Shown: positions 27,364 through 36,116 of the stretch, in pieces
How the letters are laid out: each line of letters opens with the position of its first letter
How positions within the stretch are numbered: the stretch's first letter is position 1
Origin: Bacteriovoracaceae bacterium
GTDB taxonomy: Bacteria > Bdellovibrionota > Bacteriovoracia > Bacteriovoracales > Bacteriovoracaceae
Assembly: GCA_947448495.1 (NCBI GenBank)
Contig: CANFNX010000003.1
Coordinates: 1 to 41,354 of the forward strand
Length of the DNA stretch: 41,354 nt
Direction of reading: 5' to 3'
Made by a program: the position numbers and the translations under genes
The notes under the pieces: model-generated
Database searches by the model: none
Told to the model about the DNA's origin: nothing
Seen by the model: only the letters and a program-made list of their open reading frames with translations

Positions 27364-27812
27364 TAGTTAGGCTTAATTTTAAATAGTGGTTGCCCAAATT
27401 CTACAAGGCTTTCATTCTCTACGCAGATTTCAACAATTTCACCGTTAATATCAGCGTCGATCTCATTCATAATTTTCATCGCTTCAAGAACACATAGAGC
27501 CTGGCCAACTTTAACTTTATCGCCCACTTTCGCATAAGTTGGTTTCCCAGGACCCGGAGCCGCATAGAATGTTCCAACAAAAGGTGACTTAATCACATGA
27601 TGTTTAGATTCTATGACTGGAGCAGCCTTTGCAGCAGGTGCTGCAGCCTGAGGAGCATGATGAACAACAGGTTGAGCGTGGTGGACAACAGGAGCTACGA
27701 CGCCAGTTGAGAAGCGGACTTCAACTTTAAAGTCTTTGGCCTCAACCTTAAGTTCAGCTACGCCTTCGTCTTTGGCCACTTTAACAATATGCTTAAGAGT
27801 ATCTAAATTCAT
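27363..27812 (-). CDS. accB: Biotin carboxyl carrier protein of acetyl-CoA carboxylase
   Basis: A 149-residue carrier. The start at 27812 (MNLDTLKHIVKVAKDEG) is preferred over a longer frame because it matches the family and lies one base after the efp stop, with AAGG upstream. The N-terminal helix-strand domain is joined by a His/Ala/Pro-rich linker (about 55-75) to the biotinyl domain with EAMKIMNEI, where the biotinylated Lys is residue 113. It works with AccC downstream; accA and accD are not in this window. Confidence 0.97.
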   Translation of the reverse strand: MNLDTLKHIVKVAKDEGVAELKVEAKDFKVEVRFSTGVVAPVVHHAQPVVHHAPQAAAPAAKAAPVIESKHHVIKSPFVGTFYAAPGPGKPTYAKVGDKVKVGQALCVLEAMKIMNEIDADINGEIVEICVENESLVEFGQPLFKIKPN

Positions 27813-27813
27813 A

Positions 27814-28380
27814 TTAAACCTTAGCGCGTTCGATATATTCACCTGTACGCGTGTCAATTTTAAGGATTTCACCTTCTTTAATAAAAAGAGGAACGTTAAC
27901 TTGTAATCCCGTTTCTAGAATGGCTTTTTTATTTCCACCTGCAGCGGTATCCCCTTTCATTCCTGGATCAGTCTCAGTCACTTTTAGGTTAATGAAGTTT
28001 GGAAGCTCAATCGAGATTGGGCGACCATTATAATAAAGGATATAAACTTTGATGTTCTCTTGAAGGTAATACTTATTTTCCCCAACTTGATCGTGTGACA
28101 GGTGAACCATTTCAAAAGTCGTCTGGTCCATGAAGTTATAACCATCGATATCCGAATAGTTATATTCCATTTCTTTTTCTTCCATATCTGGCTTACCAAC
28201 AGTTTCAACACCAGCTTTAAAAGTTCTTTCGATTGTTTGGTTTGTTTCAAGATTTCTGATACGAGTTCTCACAAAAGCCGAACCCTTTCCAGGATTAACG
28301 TGTTGGAAATCAACAATAATCCAAGGTTTCCCTTCAATCTCAATTTTTAAGCCTTTTCTGAAATCTGTTGTTTGGTACAT
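27814..28380 (-). CDS. efp: Translation elongation factor P
   Basis: A 188-residue factor that enters the ribosomal E site and relieves stalling at polyproline stretches. All three beta-domains are present. The tip loop VNPGKGSAF carries Lys32, equivalent to the residue that is beta-lysylated in E. coli; the modifying enzymes are not in this window, so its state here is unknown. The ATG has an AAGGA site eight bases upstream. It lies between aroQ (11 bases before) and accB (one base after). Confidence 0.97.
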   Translation of the reverse strand: MYQTTDFRKGLKIEIEGKPWIIVDFQHVNPGKGSAFVRTRIRNLETNQTIERTFKAGVETVGKPDMEEKEMEYNYSDIDGYNFMDQTTFEMVHLSHDQVGENKYYLQENIKVYILYYNGRPISIELPNFINLKVTETDPGMKGDTAAGGNKKAILETGLQVNVPLFIKEGEILKIDTRTGEYIERAKV

Positions 28381-28391
28381 AGCTATGTCCT

Positions 28392-28817
28392 TTACTGGAG
28401 CTGCGAATTTATCGCGATGTAATAAGTCTGGTTTCCGAATCCGCCCATTATGGCCGTAGCGGCTTTTGCCGTCAACATTGTATGACGGAACTCTTCCCTC
28501 TTATAAACCTGGCTTAAATGCACCTCAATTACTGGAATTTTCAGGATTTTCAGAGCGTCATGAATGGCGACACTGGTATGGGCATACCCACCAGGATTGA
28601 TAATAAGAGCGTCAAAAGCATGAAGTGATGCCTCCTGAATTTTGGTCACAATCTCACCTTCAATGTTTGATTGAAACCATTCCAGCTCTACATTGCTCTG
28701 AAGTTTTTCTGCAGTTAACTTCCTAATATCGTCTAATGTTTCTTTTCCATAGACTTCAGGTTCCCTGGTCCCAAGCATATTTAAGTTGGGTCCATTGATG
28801 ATTAAAAACTTCTTCAT
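28392..28817 (-). CDS. aroQ: 3-dehydroquinate dehydratase, type II
   Basis: Third step of the shikimate pathway, dehydrating 3-dehydroquinate. At 141 residues it has the type II flavodoxin-like fold: 'INGPNLNMLGTREPEVYG' with the active-site Asn, Arg and Tyr, 'INPGGYAHTSVAIHDAL' with a His, 'IEVHLSQVY' with the catalytic-region His, and 'REEFRH' supplying substrate-binding Arg residues. It lies four bases after the TPR gene and eleven bases before efp. Confidence 0.97.
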   Translation of the reverse strand: MKKFLIINGPNLNMLGTREPEVYGKETLDDIRKLTAEKLQSNVELEWFQSNIEGEIVTKIQEASLHAFDALIINPGGYAHTSVAIHDALKILKIPVIEVHLSQVYKREEFRHTMLTAKAATAIMGGFGNQTYYIAINSQLQ

Positions 28818-28821
28818 ACAT

Positions 28822-29874
28822 TTACCTATAGTGTTGGGATTTTTCTCTTAGCTCAAAAAGAAATTTATCAAAAACTTTTTCTAGTTTTTGTTCTTGAGGA
28901 GATTTTGATTTAACTTGATTCTCAATAATAGAAATTAATTCATCGTGGCCATCTTCTTCAGATGAATGCTGAATGGGAGCAACATCAGCGACCTTCATTT
29001 TAAGAACATCTGCCAATTTTTTTTGTGACGAAACATCATGGGGATTTAGTTCAAGAATTTTATTTAAAAGTTCTATCGCTTTATCGAAATACTGCTGTTT
29101 TATATAAAGGTCGATTAATGTATGAGAGACAATCGGTGCTTCAACATTTACTTGGTCAGGGATATCGTCCTCAATCGCTCCGAATTCTTCGAACTCATCA
29201 GCGAAAAAATCGTCTTCTAAGCTCCGCGACTCAATCGTTTCGACTTTTAAGATCGGATGTTTTTCTATTCCACCCTTTTCCATCACCCAATCATTTTCTA
29301 CCGGCTTAATCTCGGGTTGAGGTAAATCTGTTTCTTGGTCTTTTTGATTGAAGTCCACTTGAACCCAATCATCATCCAAAGAATCAGAGGTTGGGAGTTT
29401 TTGAAGATTTGGAGCTTTAATGAGTTGATCAAGGCTTAATTTCTTATGCCCAACCATTAAATCATCTTCGAGCTTTTTAACTTGCTCACCAAAAAATTTA
29501 TCTCTCGGATTTAAAAAGAGTAAATATTTGTAGGTGTCTAGAGCTTCATCAAGATGACCTAAATTTAAACAGGCCTGTGCAAAAATTTTTTGCATAGAAA
29601 TATTGTCAGCATTTTGAGCAACAATAGGTCTTAACGTATTATAAGTAAGTTCGAATTTACCTTGATCAAAGTAGCAGTGAGCAAGAACGATATAGCCAAG
29701 AGTATAGTTTGGATGATGACGTATTCCATCTCTCAGGATTTTAAAAGCATCATCTAACATCCCAAGCTTTCTAAAAGATTCTGCCAATGGAGCAAAAACC
29801 TTCGAGCGAGGGTTCTTTTTGTACATGCTGAAATATTTGGCCAGTACCGCAGACTGGTTTCTTCTTCCTAACAC
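28822..29874 (-). CDS. TPR-repeat protein linked to the pilus operon
   Basis: A 350-residue protein starting with GTG behind an AGGAAGG ribosome binding site. The N-terminal half (about 5-140) has three or four clear TPR units ('AESFRKLGMLDDAFKILRDG', 'AQACLNLGHLDEALDTYKYL'), then an acidic low-complexity middle (about 165-230), then another TPR pair (about 250-295) and a charged C-terminus. There is no signal peptide, so it is probably cytoplasmic. It follows pilQ by 12 bases and may be an assembly or regulatory partner of the pilus machinery, but this is only positional. Confidence 0.8.
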   Translation of the reverse strand: MLGRRNQSAVLAKYFSMYKKNPRSKVFAPLAESFRKLGMLDDAFKILRDGIRHHPNYTLGYIVLAHCYFDQGKFELTYNTLRPIVAQNADNISMQKIFAQACLNLGHLDEALDTYKYLLFLNPRDKFFGEQVKKLEDDLMVGHKKLSLDQLIKAPNLQKLPTSDSLDDDWVQVDFNQKDQETDLPQPEIKPVENDWVMEKGGIEKHPILKVETIESRSLEDDFFADEFEEFGAIEDDIPDQVNVEAPIVSHTLIDLYIKQQYFDKAIELLNKILELNPHDVSSQKKLADVLKMKVADVAPIQHSSEEDGHDELISIIENQVKSKSPQEQKLEKVFDKFLFELREKSQHYR

Positions 29875-29886
29875 TGACGGACCTTC

Positions 29887-31677
29887 CTAAAGAGGTGCTG
29901 TTTGGCCATCGGTTTTAGACGCTTGTCTCTCAACAAATCCAGCTTCTTCTTGGTTGATAATTCTCGGTGTAATAAAGATGATCAGTTCATTTTTTTGAAG
30001 AACTAAGTTTTTTGGTGTTCTGAATAGCCAACCAACAAGCGGTAGGTCCTTTAAATAAGGAATACCGCTGACCGTTTCAAGCGAGTCTGTCTGATAAAGA
30101 CCACCAATGACAATGGTTGAGCCGTTATCCACCAATACGTTGGTTTGTAAGTTTCTTGTATTCAAGTTAGGCGGAGCATCTGCACTTGGTCTTAAGCCGA
30201 ATGAAGATTTTTGCAAATTGATGGTCATCGAAATCGCCCCATCATTAGTCACTTGAGGAGTCACATTGAGAGTGAGCTGGGCCTGAATTTGGTTAAACGT
30301 TTGGGTGACGGCTCCCACAGCGACGGTTGCGGCCCTGAAACTAGTTTGATTCGTACTTGTAATAACAGCCTGTTTCTTATTCTGGGTGACAATTCTTGGC
30401 GTGGAAATGATTCGGCCTTTAGATTCTGACTCAAGTAATTGTAATCTGAAATCCAAGTTAGCCAATCTTTTATAAACAGCAATTGATCCTAAGACGACGT
30501 TGGTACCGGCAGTATTAAAAGAAAAACCTGCTCCACTAGGTGCGGCGGTAGATGTGTCTCTGATTGGATCGTAACCGACCGTCAAACCGTTTTGAAGTCC
30601 GAAGTTTTGTTGGAAGTTATCATTGGCTTCGACAATCTTTGATTCAATGAGAATTTGCGGAGTCTGAGTATCAAGTGTTTCAATAATTTTTTTTATGCGC
30701 TCAATTGACTCAACTGTATCTTTTACAATCAAACTATTCGTTCTCTCATCCATCTGCATACGAGCACGCTCAGGAGTGAGGTAGTCCTTAACAATCCTTT
30801 CCATGTCGATCAGAGCTGCATAATTGATCAGAAAGACTCGAGTTACAAGTGGCTCAAGACCTTGCTTGAGTTTTTCATTTTTGAGCTCTTCTTCTTTTTC
30901 TTTTGAAGCTTCGGCCAATGTTTTCATGATGAGAATATTGGCGTTTTTATCTGCCACAAGCTTTGAAAGACCCATGATGGTATCTAAGGCCTGATCCCAA
31001 GGAACATTAGTCAGAGTAAGAGACAATGGAGGCAATTTTGAAATTTCTTGATCAATAATAATGTTAAAACCAGATGTATCCGCAATCATATTTAACAGAT
31101 CAGGAACTGGAATTTCTTTCACGTTAATGGAAATTCTTTTACCAATGTATTTCTTTGGACCGGACAAAGTTAGATTGGCCAGGATATCTTCTAGGCTGTT
31201 GGATTTTGGGATATTCAAGCCTATTGAATCCTCGGCAGTCGCACCGGGCTTCAGGGATGTCGTTTCACTGTTACGTAATTTGTTTTGTGAAAACACGCCA
31301 AAACGATTTTCAATATTCAGGATAATCTTCTTCTCTTTATTTTCAAGAATCGAGCGAACGTTATCTCTTAATTGAATCGCAAATCTAATGTCTTTCGTTG
31401 ATCCAGGTTTTTTATAGCCGGAAATAAAAACAGTGCTGCCGGGGAATTCAGAGGTGTCAATCCCACGTAGCAGCTTTGGCGATACTTTTACGTCTTTGAG
31501 GTCGAGGATAATTTGCTTGTCTTCGTTAACATGAAATCGTTCAGCGAAAATATCTTTATCGGTTTCAATGACAAGTTTACTGACTTCGCCCTCCTGGACG
31601 AAGCTAACATTCGTAATCTCTTGGGCATAAATGCCAGAGGTTATGAAAAGGCAAAATAGAAAAAATCCTTTCTTCAT
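29887..31677 (-). CDS. pilQ: Type IV pilus secretin PilQ
   Basis: Outer membrane secretin through which the pilus fibre exits. At 596 residues, with a signal peptide ending GIYA, it has one AMIN domain (about 20-120), an STN/N0 domain (about 175-250, 'LNMIADTSGFNIIID'), a secretin N1 domain (about 270-340), and the secretin channel domain (about 395-585) with 'SKGRIISTPRIVTQNKKQA' and the final 'ELIIFITPRIINQEEAG'. It has a single AMIN domain, as opposed to two or three in some species. It is the last pil gene in the run, 45 bases after pilP. Confidence 0.96.
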   Translation of the reverse strand: MKKGFFLFCLFITSGIYAQEITNVSFVQEGEVSKLVIETDKDIFAERFHVNEDKQIILDLKDVKVSPKLLRGIDTSEFPGSTVFISGYKKPGSTKDIRFAIQLRDNVRSILENKEKKIILNIENRFGVFSQNKLRNSETTSLKPGATAEDSIGLNIPKSNSLEDILANLTLSGPKKYIGKRISINVKEIPVPDLLNMIADTSGFNIIIDQEISKLPPLSLTLTNVPWDQALDTIMGLSKLVADKNANILIMKTLAEASKEKEEELKNEKLKQGLEPLVTRVFLINYAALIDMERIVKDYLTPERARMQMDERTNSLIVKDTVESIERIKKIIETLDTQTPQILIESKIVEANDNFQQNFGLQNGLTVGYDPIRDTSTAAPSGAGFSFNTAGTNVVLGSIAVYKRLANLDFRLQLLESESKGRIISTPRIVTQNKKQAVITSTNQTSFRAATVAVGAVTQTFNQIQAQLTLNVTPQVTNDGAISMTINLQKSSFGLRPSADAPPNLNTRNLQTNVLVDNGSTIVIGGLYQTDSLETVSGIPYLKDLPLVGWLFRTPKNLVLQKNELIIFITPRIINQEEAGFVERQASKTDGQTAPL

Positions 31678-31722
31678 GCTTTCTCTTCCTTAAGATGAGC
31701 TTCTAACTCAATTGTAAGGACA

Positions 31723-32181
31723 TTATTTCGAAATGGGTATAACTGTTTCTAAATATTCTTCTTGTCCGTATACGTTAATAATCTTCTCAACTAATATAAT
31801 CCCACCAGGAAGAATGGCCTTCAACTCTGCCCCATCTTCACCGATCTTCATTCCTTCTTTTAAGATAATGACTCCACTGGAAGAAGAAACCATCGCTCTT
31901 CTCTCCTTTCCAATCAGTACACCCACCAATTTTATTTCTTCAACGGTTTTGACCGTTTTATCAACGATATTAGTATATTGTCCCTTTCCAGAGACTGAAT
32001 ACCCAGCCTTCTCTTTATTTTTCTCTGATTTAAATTGCGGCTGCTTAAAAGGATCTCGCAGCTCAAAAGGTTTTTCAATTTTGGTTTTGTCTTTGAAGAA
32101 TACGCTCAAAGGATCGCTTGTCGGGGCAGCCCAGCCCCTACATGTTATAAAAATTAAAACGACGAAAATAAAATTCATCAC
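31723..32181 (-). CDS. pilP: Type IV pilus assembly protein PilP
   Basis: A 152-residue periplasmic linker between the PilNO inner-membrane complex and PilQ. After a signal sequence there is an unstructured segment with 'ELRDPFKQP', the conserved RDPF-type element of PilP, and a C-terminal beta-domain (about 75-145, 'VGVLIGKERRAMV'). PilP is usually a lipoprotein; here the Cys at residue 14 follows Phe-Ile-Thr, a poor lipobox, and a signal-peptidase I site after GWA is equally plausible. It starts three bases after pilO. Confidence 0.92.
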   Translation of the reverse strand: MMNFIFVVLIFITCRGWAAPTSDPLSVFFKDKTKIEKPFELRDPFKQPQFKSEKNKEKAGYSVSGKGQYTNIVDKTVKTVEEIKLVGVLIGKERRAMVSSSSGVIILKEGMKIGEDGAELKAILPGGIILVEKIINVYGQEEYLETVIPISK

Positions 32182-32184
32182 AAC

Positions 32185-32802
32185 CTATTGTGGAGTATTC
32201 TCACTGCTTTCAAAACCACGATCGACTTTGAAATCAGGATTGAATCTAAAAGCCTCAATGGAACTTTCACAGTTAATCATCTGGAAGCGACCCCGTTGAG
32301 TTGATTCAGTGTTAGTTAATTTAAAATTTTTCACGTTATAAATCCTGGCTGCATTTCCGATTCGCTCAAAGTAGATCAACATCTGAAGAAATGTACCCTT
32401 AGATTTTATGGTATAGTCTTTTGAAATAAAATATGTGCTCGCCTGCTCTGAGCCCGGGGTAATATTGGGGTCTTTAATATTGAGGTTCTGAATTTCCTGA
32501 TTAAAAAAAGTCAGAATCTGGTTGTCATTAATTTCTGCAGGTAATTGACGTTGGGCTGCCTCAATATTTTTTGCGACCTCTTCAACCCTAATTTTAGATT
32601 CTTCTGTCTTTTTTTGAAATTCTTGAATTTCTTTAACTTTCTTTTTATTCGTTTTAATTTCCGCTTCAATAGGAGCGAACTGTAATTCAAGATCCTCCAT
32701 CTGCCTTGTATGCTCTTCATAAAGAGTCCACATATTCCATCCAGCATAAAGCAAAAAGAGGAAGTGAAGATTAGCGATGAGTTTGCTGACCAAGTCTTTC
32801 AT
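32185..32802 (-). CDS. pilO: Type IV pilus assembly protein PilO
   Basis: A 205-residue inner-membrane protein with one N-terminal transmembrane helix (about 10-28), a long coiled coil (about 30-80, rich in Lys, Glu and Gln) and a periplasmic ferredoxin-like domain (about 95-190). It pairs with PilN. Its ATG overlaps the pilN stop by one base (TAATG). Confidence 0.93.
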   Translation of the reverse strand: MKDLVSKLIANLHFLFLLYAGWNMWTLYEEHTRQMEDLELQFAPIEAEIKTNKKKVKEIQEFQKKTEESKIRVEEVAKNIEAAQRQLPAEINDNQILTFFNQEIQNLNIKDPNITPGSEQASTYFISKDYTIKSKGTFLQMLIYFERIGNAARIYNVKNFKLTNTESTQRGRFQMINCESSIEAFRFNPDFKVDRGFESSENTPQ

Positions 32803-33392
32803 TAATCAAGCCTCGCTAGTGAGAAGAGTATTTCAAAACTTTCTATGCGACGCTTGTCGCTCTCACGTACAGAACTTGTCGTACTTTTTATGTTCGAATC
32901 TTTGATGAAGACTGAAGATCTTAAGTTATTAACGAAGTTACCTACACTCACATAGGACAAAGCTTGTCCCTTAACCAGCATCGTATCACCTTCAACCGAC
33001 AATTCTTGTATCCAAAGATCTTCGGGAATATTCTTAGCGACATAAAGTAATAAATTTGCTGGATTTCTCTTTTGAGAGATGGCCTGTTTAACTGCGGTTA
33101 GTTTTTTACTAAGATTGTCCTCTTGCGCCTTCAATTCTCTAATTTGTTTTTCGAGAACAGCAGATTGTGACACTTTTCTTTTAAGAGAATTTAGCTCTCT
33201 TTGGATAACAGTTAACTCATCATTTCTGGTATTGAATGTTTCTTGCCACATATCCACAAATACGATGTCCGGTATATAGATAGCAAGAATAGAAAGTGCG
33301 ACAGGAACGAGCTTGATCTTACTAAAATCGAAACCACCTAAATTGGAAATATCGACCTGGTTCTGAGCGACGGATAAGTTAATCTTAATCAT
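32802..33392 (-). CDS. pilN: Type IV pilus assembly protein PilN
   Basis: A 196-residue inner-membrane protein. The short cytoplasmic N-terminus MIKINLSVAQ matches the PilN motif (consensus 'INLLP') that docks in PilM. A transmembrane segment (about 28-45), a coiled coil (about 55-105) and a small periplasmic domain follow. It starts two bases after pilM and overlaps pilO by one. Confidence 0.93.
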   Translation of the reverse strand: MIKINLSVAQNQVDISNLGGFDFSKIKLVPVALSILAIYIPDIVFVDMWQETFNTRNDELTVIQRELNSLKRKVSQSAVLEKQIRELKAQEDNLSKKLTAVKQAISQKRNPANLLLYVAKNIPEDLWIQELSVEGDTMLVKGQALSYVSVGNFVNNLRSSVFIKDSNIKSTTSSVRESDKRRIESFEILFSLARLD

Positions 33393-33394
33393 AA

Positions 33395-34483
33395 TTAATT
33401 AACTTTCCTCATGGCCAAACCAATCACAACAGATGAAACCGCTGCTAACTGCTCTAAACCACCATCGGCTTTTCTCTCATCAACCTTAATTGTTGAGAAG
33501 GTATCTAGACGCTGAACTTCTAATCCAGTGGACGCTGATAATTTATCAATCAGCCCTGGTGCCAGGGACGCGCCCCCAGTGACAAAACAAAAATCTACTT
33601 TTTCAGAACTTCCTTGAGTCACATAAAAATTAATATTTTTTCTAATCTCGGCTACGGCCTGATCAACTTGGGCATTAAAAATATTGAGAATTTCCTGAGG
33701 CAGATTTCCGTTCTCATCAGTTGTAACTTTTAAGTCCTCTGCTTCTTCATAACTAACGCCCATTTGTCGCTGAATTTCTTCGGTAACTAAACTTCCGCCA
33801 ATTGGAAGCTCTTTGGTAAATATGGGACCATTCCTTTTATAAACAACTATCTTCAAACTTTGAGCACCGTAGTCGATTAGGATAGTTCCTTGGGAATATT
33901 TTTCTAAATCATCAGCATAAACTTCTTCAAAAATATTTGAGAGAGCTAACACATTAAGATCGATAATTTTCGGATTTATTTTTGCATCATTCAGGATATT
34001 AGAGAAACTCTCAATGAGATCTGTTCTCGCAGCTGCGACGAGAGCATCTTTACCGCCACCTTCATTCTCACCAATGATATGAAAACCAATTTGAGACTCA
34101 TCTGCGCCGAAAGTAATATATTGTTCAGCTTCCCACATAATATGGTCTTCAATCTCTTCTTTGGTTCCTTCAGGTACGTTCAAGCGCTTAGTCATCGTAC
34201 TTGGCCCATGCAAGCCTATACAGGCCACTTTTGACTTGATACCAGCACGCTTCATCGCCTCTAAAATACCTTCTACAATTTCCGATGGTTTTTGAAACTG
34301 ATCTTCAATAATAGCAGCTTCAGAAAGGACAAAAGTTCCGAACTTATCAACCCTGAATTTTCCGGGAGAGCCGCTAACTTCACACACTTTGATACTGTGA
34401 GATCCTATATCGATCCCAAAAACCCCACCTGGATTTAATTTTGCTAGCAAGTCATCTAACTGTTCTTTAAGTGAGGCTGCCAA
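33395..34483 (-). CDS. pilM: Type IV pilus assembly ATPase-fold protein PilM
   Basis: A 362-residue cytoplasmic actin/FtsA-like protein that binds the N-terminal tail of PilN. Phosphate-binding motifs are present: 'GIDIGSHSIKVCEV' near 22-36, 'ILIDYGAQSLKIVVY' near 195 and 'FVTGGASLAPGL' near 300. The best start is a TTG at 34483 with AAGGA upstream. It begins 89 bases after the end of pilD; that gap shows no clear terminator. Confidence 0.95.
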   Translation of the reverse strand: MAASLKEQLDDLLAKLNPGGVFGIDIGSHSIKVCEVSGSPGKFRVDKFGTFVLSEAAIIEDQFQKPSEIVEGILEAMKRAGIKSKVACIGLHGPSTMTKRLNVPEGTKEEIEDHIMWEAEQYITFGADESQIGFHIIGENEGGGKDALVAAARTDLIESFSNILNDAKINPKIIDLNVLALSNIFEEVYADDLEKYSQGTILIDYGAQSLKIVVYKRNGPIFTKELPIGGSLVTEEIQRQMGVSYEEAEDLKVTTDENGNLPQEILNIFNAQVDQAVAEIRKNINFYVTQGSSEKVDFCFVTGGASLAPGLIDKLSASTGLEVQRLDTFSTIKVDERKADGGLEQLAAVSSVVIGLAMRKVN

Positions 34484-34572
34484 AGTCGTCCTTGCCTTTG
34501 ATATAAAAAGAAACTTATTTAATTATAGTCAGAGCAAAGACGGAGTTTCAAGAATTTAGTGCGACTTGCTAT

Positions 34573-35343
34573 TCAGAAGAACCAAGACTCTACAATGTGA
34601 GCGAACTGTGGAAGAAAAATTTGAAAGGAGGCCACTAAGATAATGGCAGGACCAAACGCCATTGGCCTATCTTTATTAAGCTTCTTTGTAAGAATGAGGG
34701 TCATTCCTACGATTGCCCCGACCATGCAACTCAAGAAAATTGTAAAGAAAACACCTGTAGGACCAAGAAGTAAACCAAGCAGACCAAAGAGTTTTATGTC
34801 TCCGCCACCAAGACCTACCTGTCCTTTAATTTTATAAAACAACCAGGTAATCAATAAAGGAACTCCAAATCCAAAAAGTCCGCCCAATAACCAGTGCATC
34901 CAATAAAAGTTCAAAACAGCAAAGGGAAGGATCAAAACGAGCAAATAGATATTCAACTTATCCAAAAGGAGATGGTGATCGAGATCAATAAAAAAATGAC
35001 AAATGAATACGCAGGCAATGGCAAAATAAAACAGATAAAAGCCTAAACTGAGGGAAGAAAGTTCAGCGGGGAAAAGCCATAATGAGACAAGTCCGGTCAG
35101 AAGTTCAATCAGTGGATAGCGCCAGGAGATAGGACTTTGACAAAAGGCACATTTCCCTCGAAGCATCAAAAAACTGACCACCGGTATGTTATGGTACCAT
35201 CTCAACTTGGCCTGACATTTGGGACAACAAGATCGGTCAGAAACCAAATTTTTACCAACGGGAAGTCTCAGAATGACGACATTCAAAAAACTTCCGATAA
35301 GAAGACCAAAGATAAAGGAATAGGCTTCAAAAAGTGGCTGCAT
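34573..35343 (-). CDS. pilD: Prepilin peptidase/N-methyltransferase
   Basis: A 256-residue polytopic inner-membrane aspartyl protease that cleaves and methylates prepilins. It has the zinc-binding Cys pairs CPKC and CAFC (about 39-72) of the methyltransferase domain and the two catalytic aspartates, one in 'FIDLDHHLLLD' near 125 and one in the GxGD motif 'GGGDIKLFG' near 187. It overlaps the ABC permease gene by one base and has PilA as its evident substrate. Confidence 0.96.
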   Translation of the reverse strand: MQPLFEAYSFIFGLLIGSFLNVVILRLPVGKNLVSDRSCCPKCQAKLRWYHNIPVVSFLMLRGKCAFCQSPISWRYPLIELLTGLVSLWLFPAELSSLSLGFYLFYFAIACVFICHFFIDLDHHLLLDKLNIYLLVLILPFAVLNFYWMHWLLGGLFGFGVPLLITWLFYKIKGQVGLGGGDIKLFGLLGLLLGPTGVFFTIFLSCMVGAIVGMTLILTKKLNKDRPMAFGPAIILVASFQIFLPQFAHIVESWFF

Positions 35344-36116
35344 TAATCAAGATTCTTTCGGTTGAAGAGAAAAATTATCATAAAAAATAAAAAGAGGCTG
35401 TAGCAAACTCCATAGGCAAATGAGCCGAGAAGGAAGTCCAAACTCAAAGTTTGATTATAAATGACGTAATCTTTCAGATTGAGCTTGTAAAAATTGGGAA
35501 GAACAAAATGATAAAGATCGAGAACATATTGAATATAAGGTCGCTGTTGGACAAAAAGAATATTTTTGGTGTCCTTGATGGCGTGCCCAAGCAAAAGAAC
35601 AGTGAGTGAAATGATGGTCGCAAGAGTGTTATTTATGAAGAGTGATAAAAAAACAACGACGAGAAGGAGCAGAACTGATTCAAGAAAATTAAAAAGAATC
35701 GACATGAGAATTGCTTGATTGATCTCCCCACCCAGTAGATAGGAACAGGTCAAGGTCATAACGGTCAAAATACCTATATTTAAAAGGAGAATGAAAATGA
35801 GACCGGTAATTTTCCCAGTGATGAAAACCCATCGCGGAACTGGCCTTGAAATCACCATATAGACTGTTCTGGAATCAATTTCTTTAAACAGCAAACTGGC
35901 GCCCATAAAGAGCGAAATTCCCACGGACGAAAGGGATAACATCCCTAGGCCAAAATCAAGGGCAACTTTCTCAGGAACCCCATAGGTAAACTCAGTCGCC
36001 ACATAGGTCACGACCATGAGTGCAATACCGATAATCAAAGTGACGTAGAGGATCCGACTTTTGATCAATTCCTTAAAAGTATATTTTGAGATGATGAGAA
36101 TTTTATCAAGCATCAT
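35343..36116 (-). CDS. pilI: ABC-2 type permease, PilI-like
   Basis: A 257-residue membrane protein with six predicted transmembrane helices (from about residues 20, 55, 105, 140, 165 and 235) and the ABC-2 layout, including 'LLFKEIDSRTVYMVISRPVPR', which marks the cytoplasmic coupling loop (quoted in part). The ATG abuts the stop of the ATPase gene. Position between the ATPase and pilD matches pilI of Myxococcus xanthus; the gene name is assigned by this synteny, and the transported substrate is unknown. Confidence 0.82.
   Translation of the reverse strand: MMLDKILIISKYTFKELIKSRILYVTLIIGIALMVVTYVATEFTYGVPEKVALDFGLGMLSLSSVGISLFMGASLLFKEIDSRTVYMVISRPVPRWVFITGKITGLIFILLLNIGILTVMTLTCSYLLGGEINQAILMSILFNFLESVLLLLVVVFLSLFINNTLATIISLTVLLLGHAIKDTKNILFVQQRPYIQYVLDLYHFVLPNFYKLNLKDYVIYNQTLSLDFLLGSFAYGVCYSLFLFFMIIFLFNRKNLD

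Noticed and set aside
31733-32299. A 188-codon open frame on the + strand opposite pilP and the end of pilO
   Set aside because: pilP and pilO on the minus strand are recognised, correctly spaced and in operon order; the antisense product has no family-like features and no ribosome binding site.
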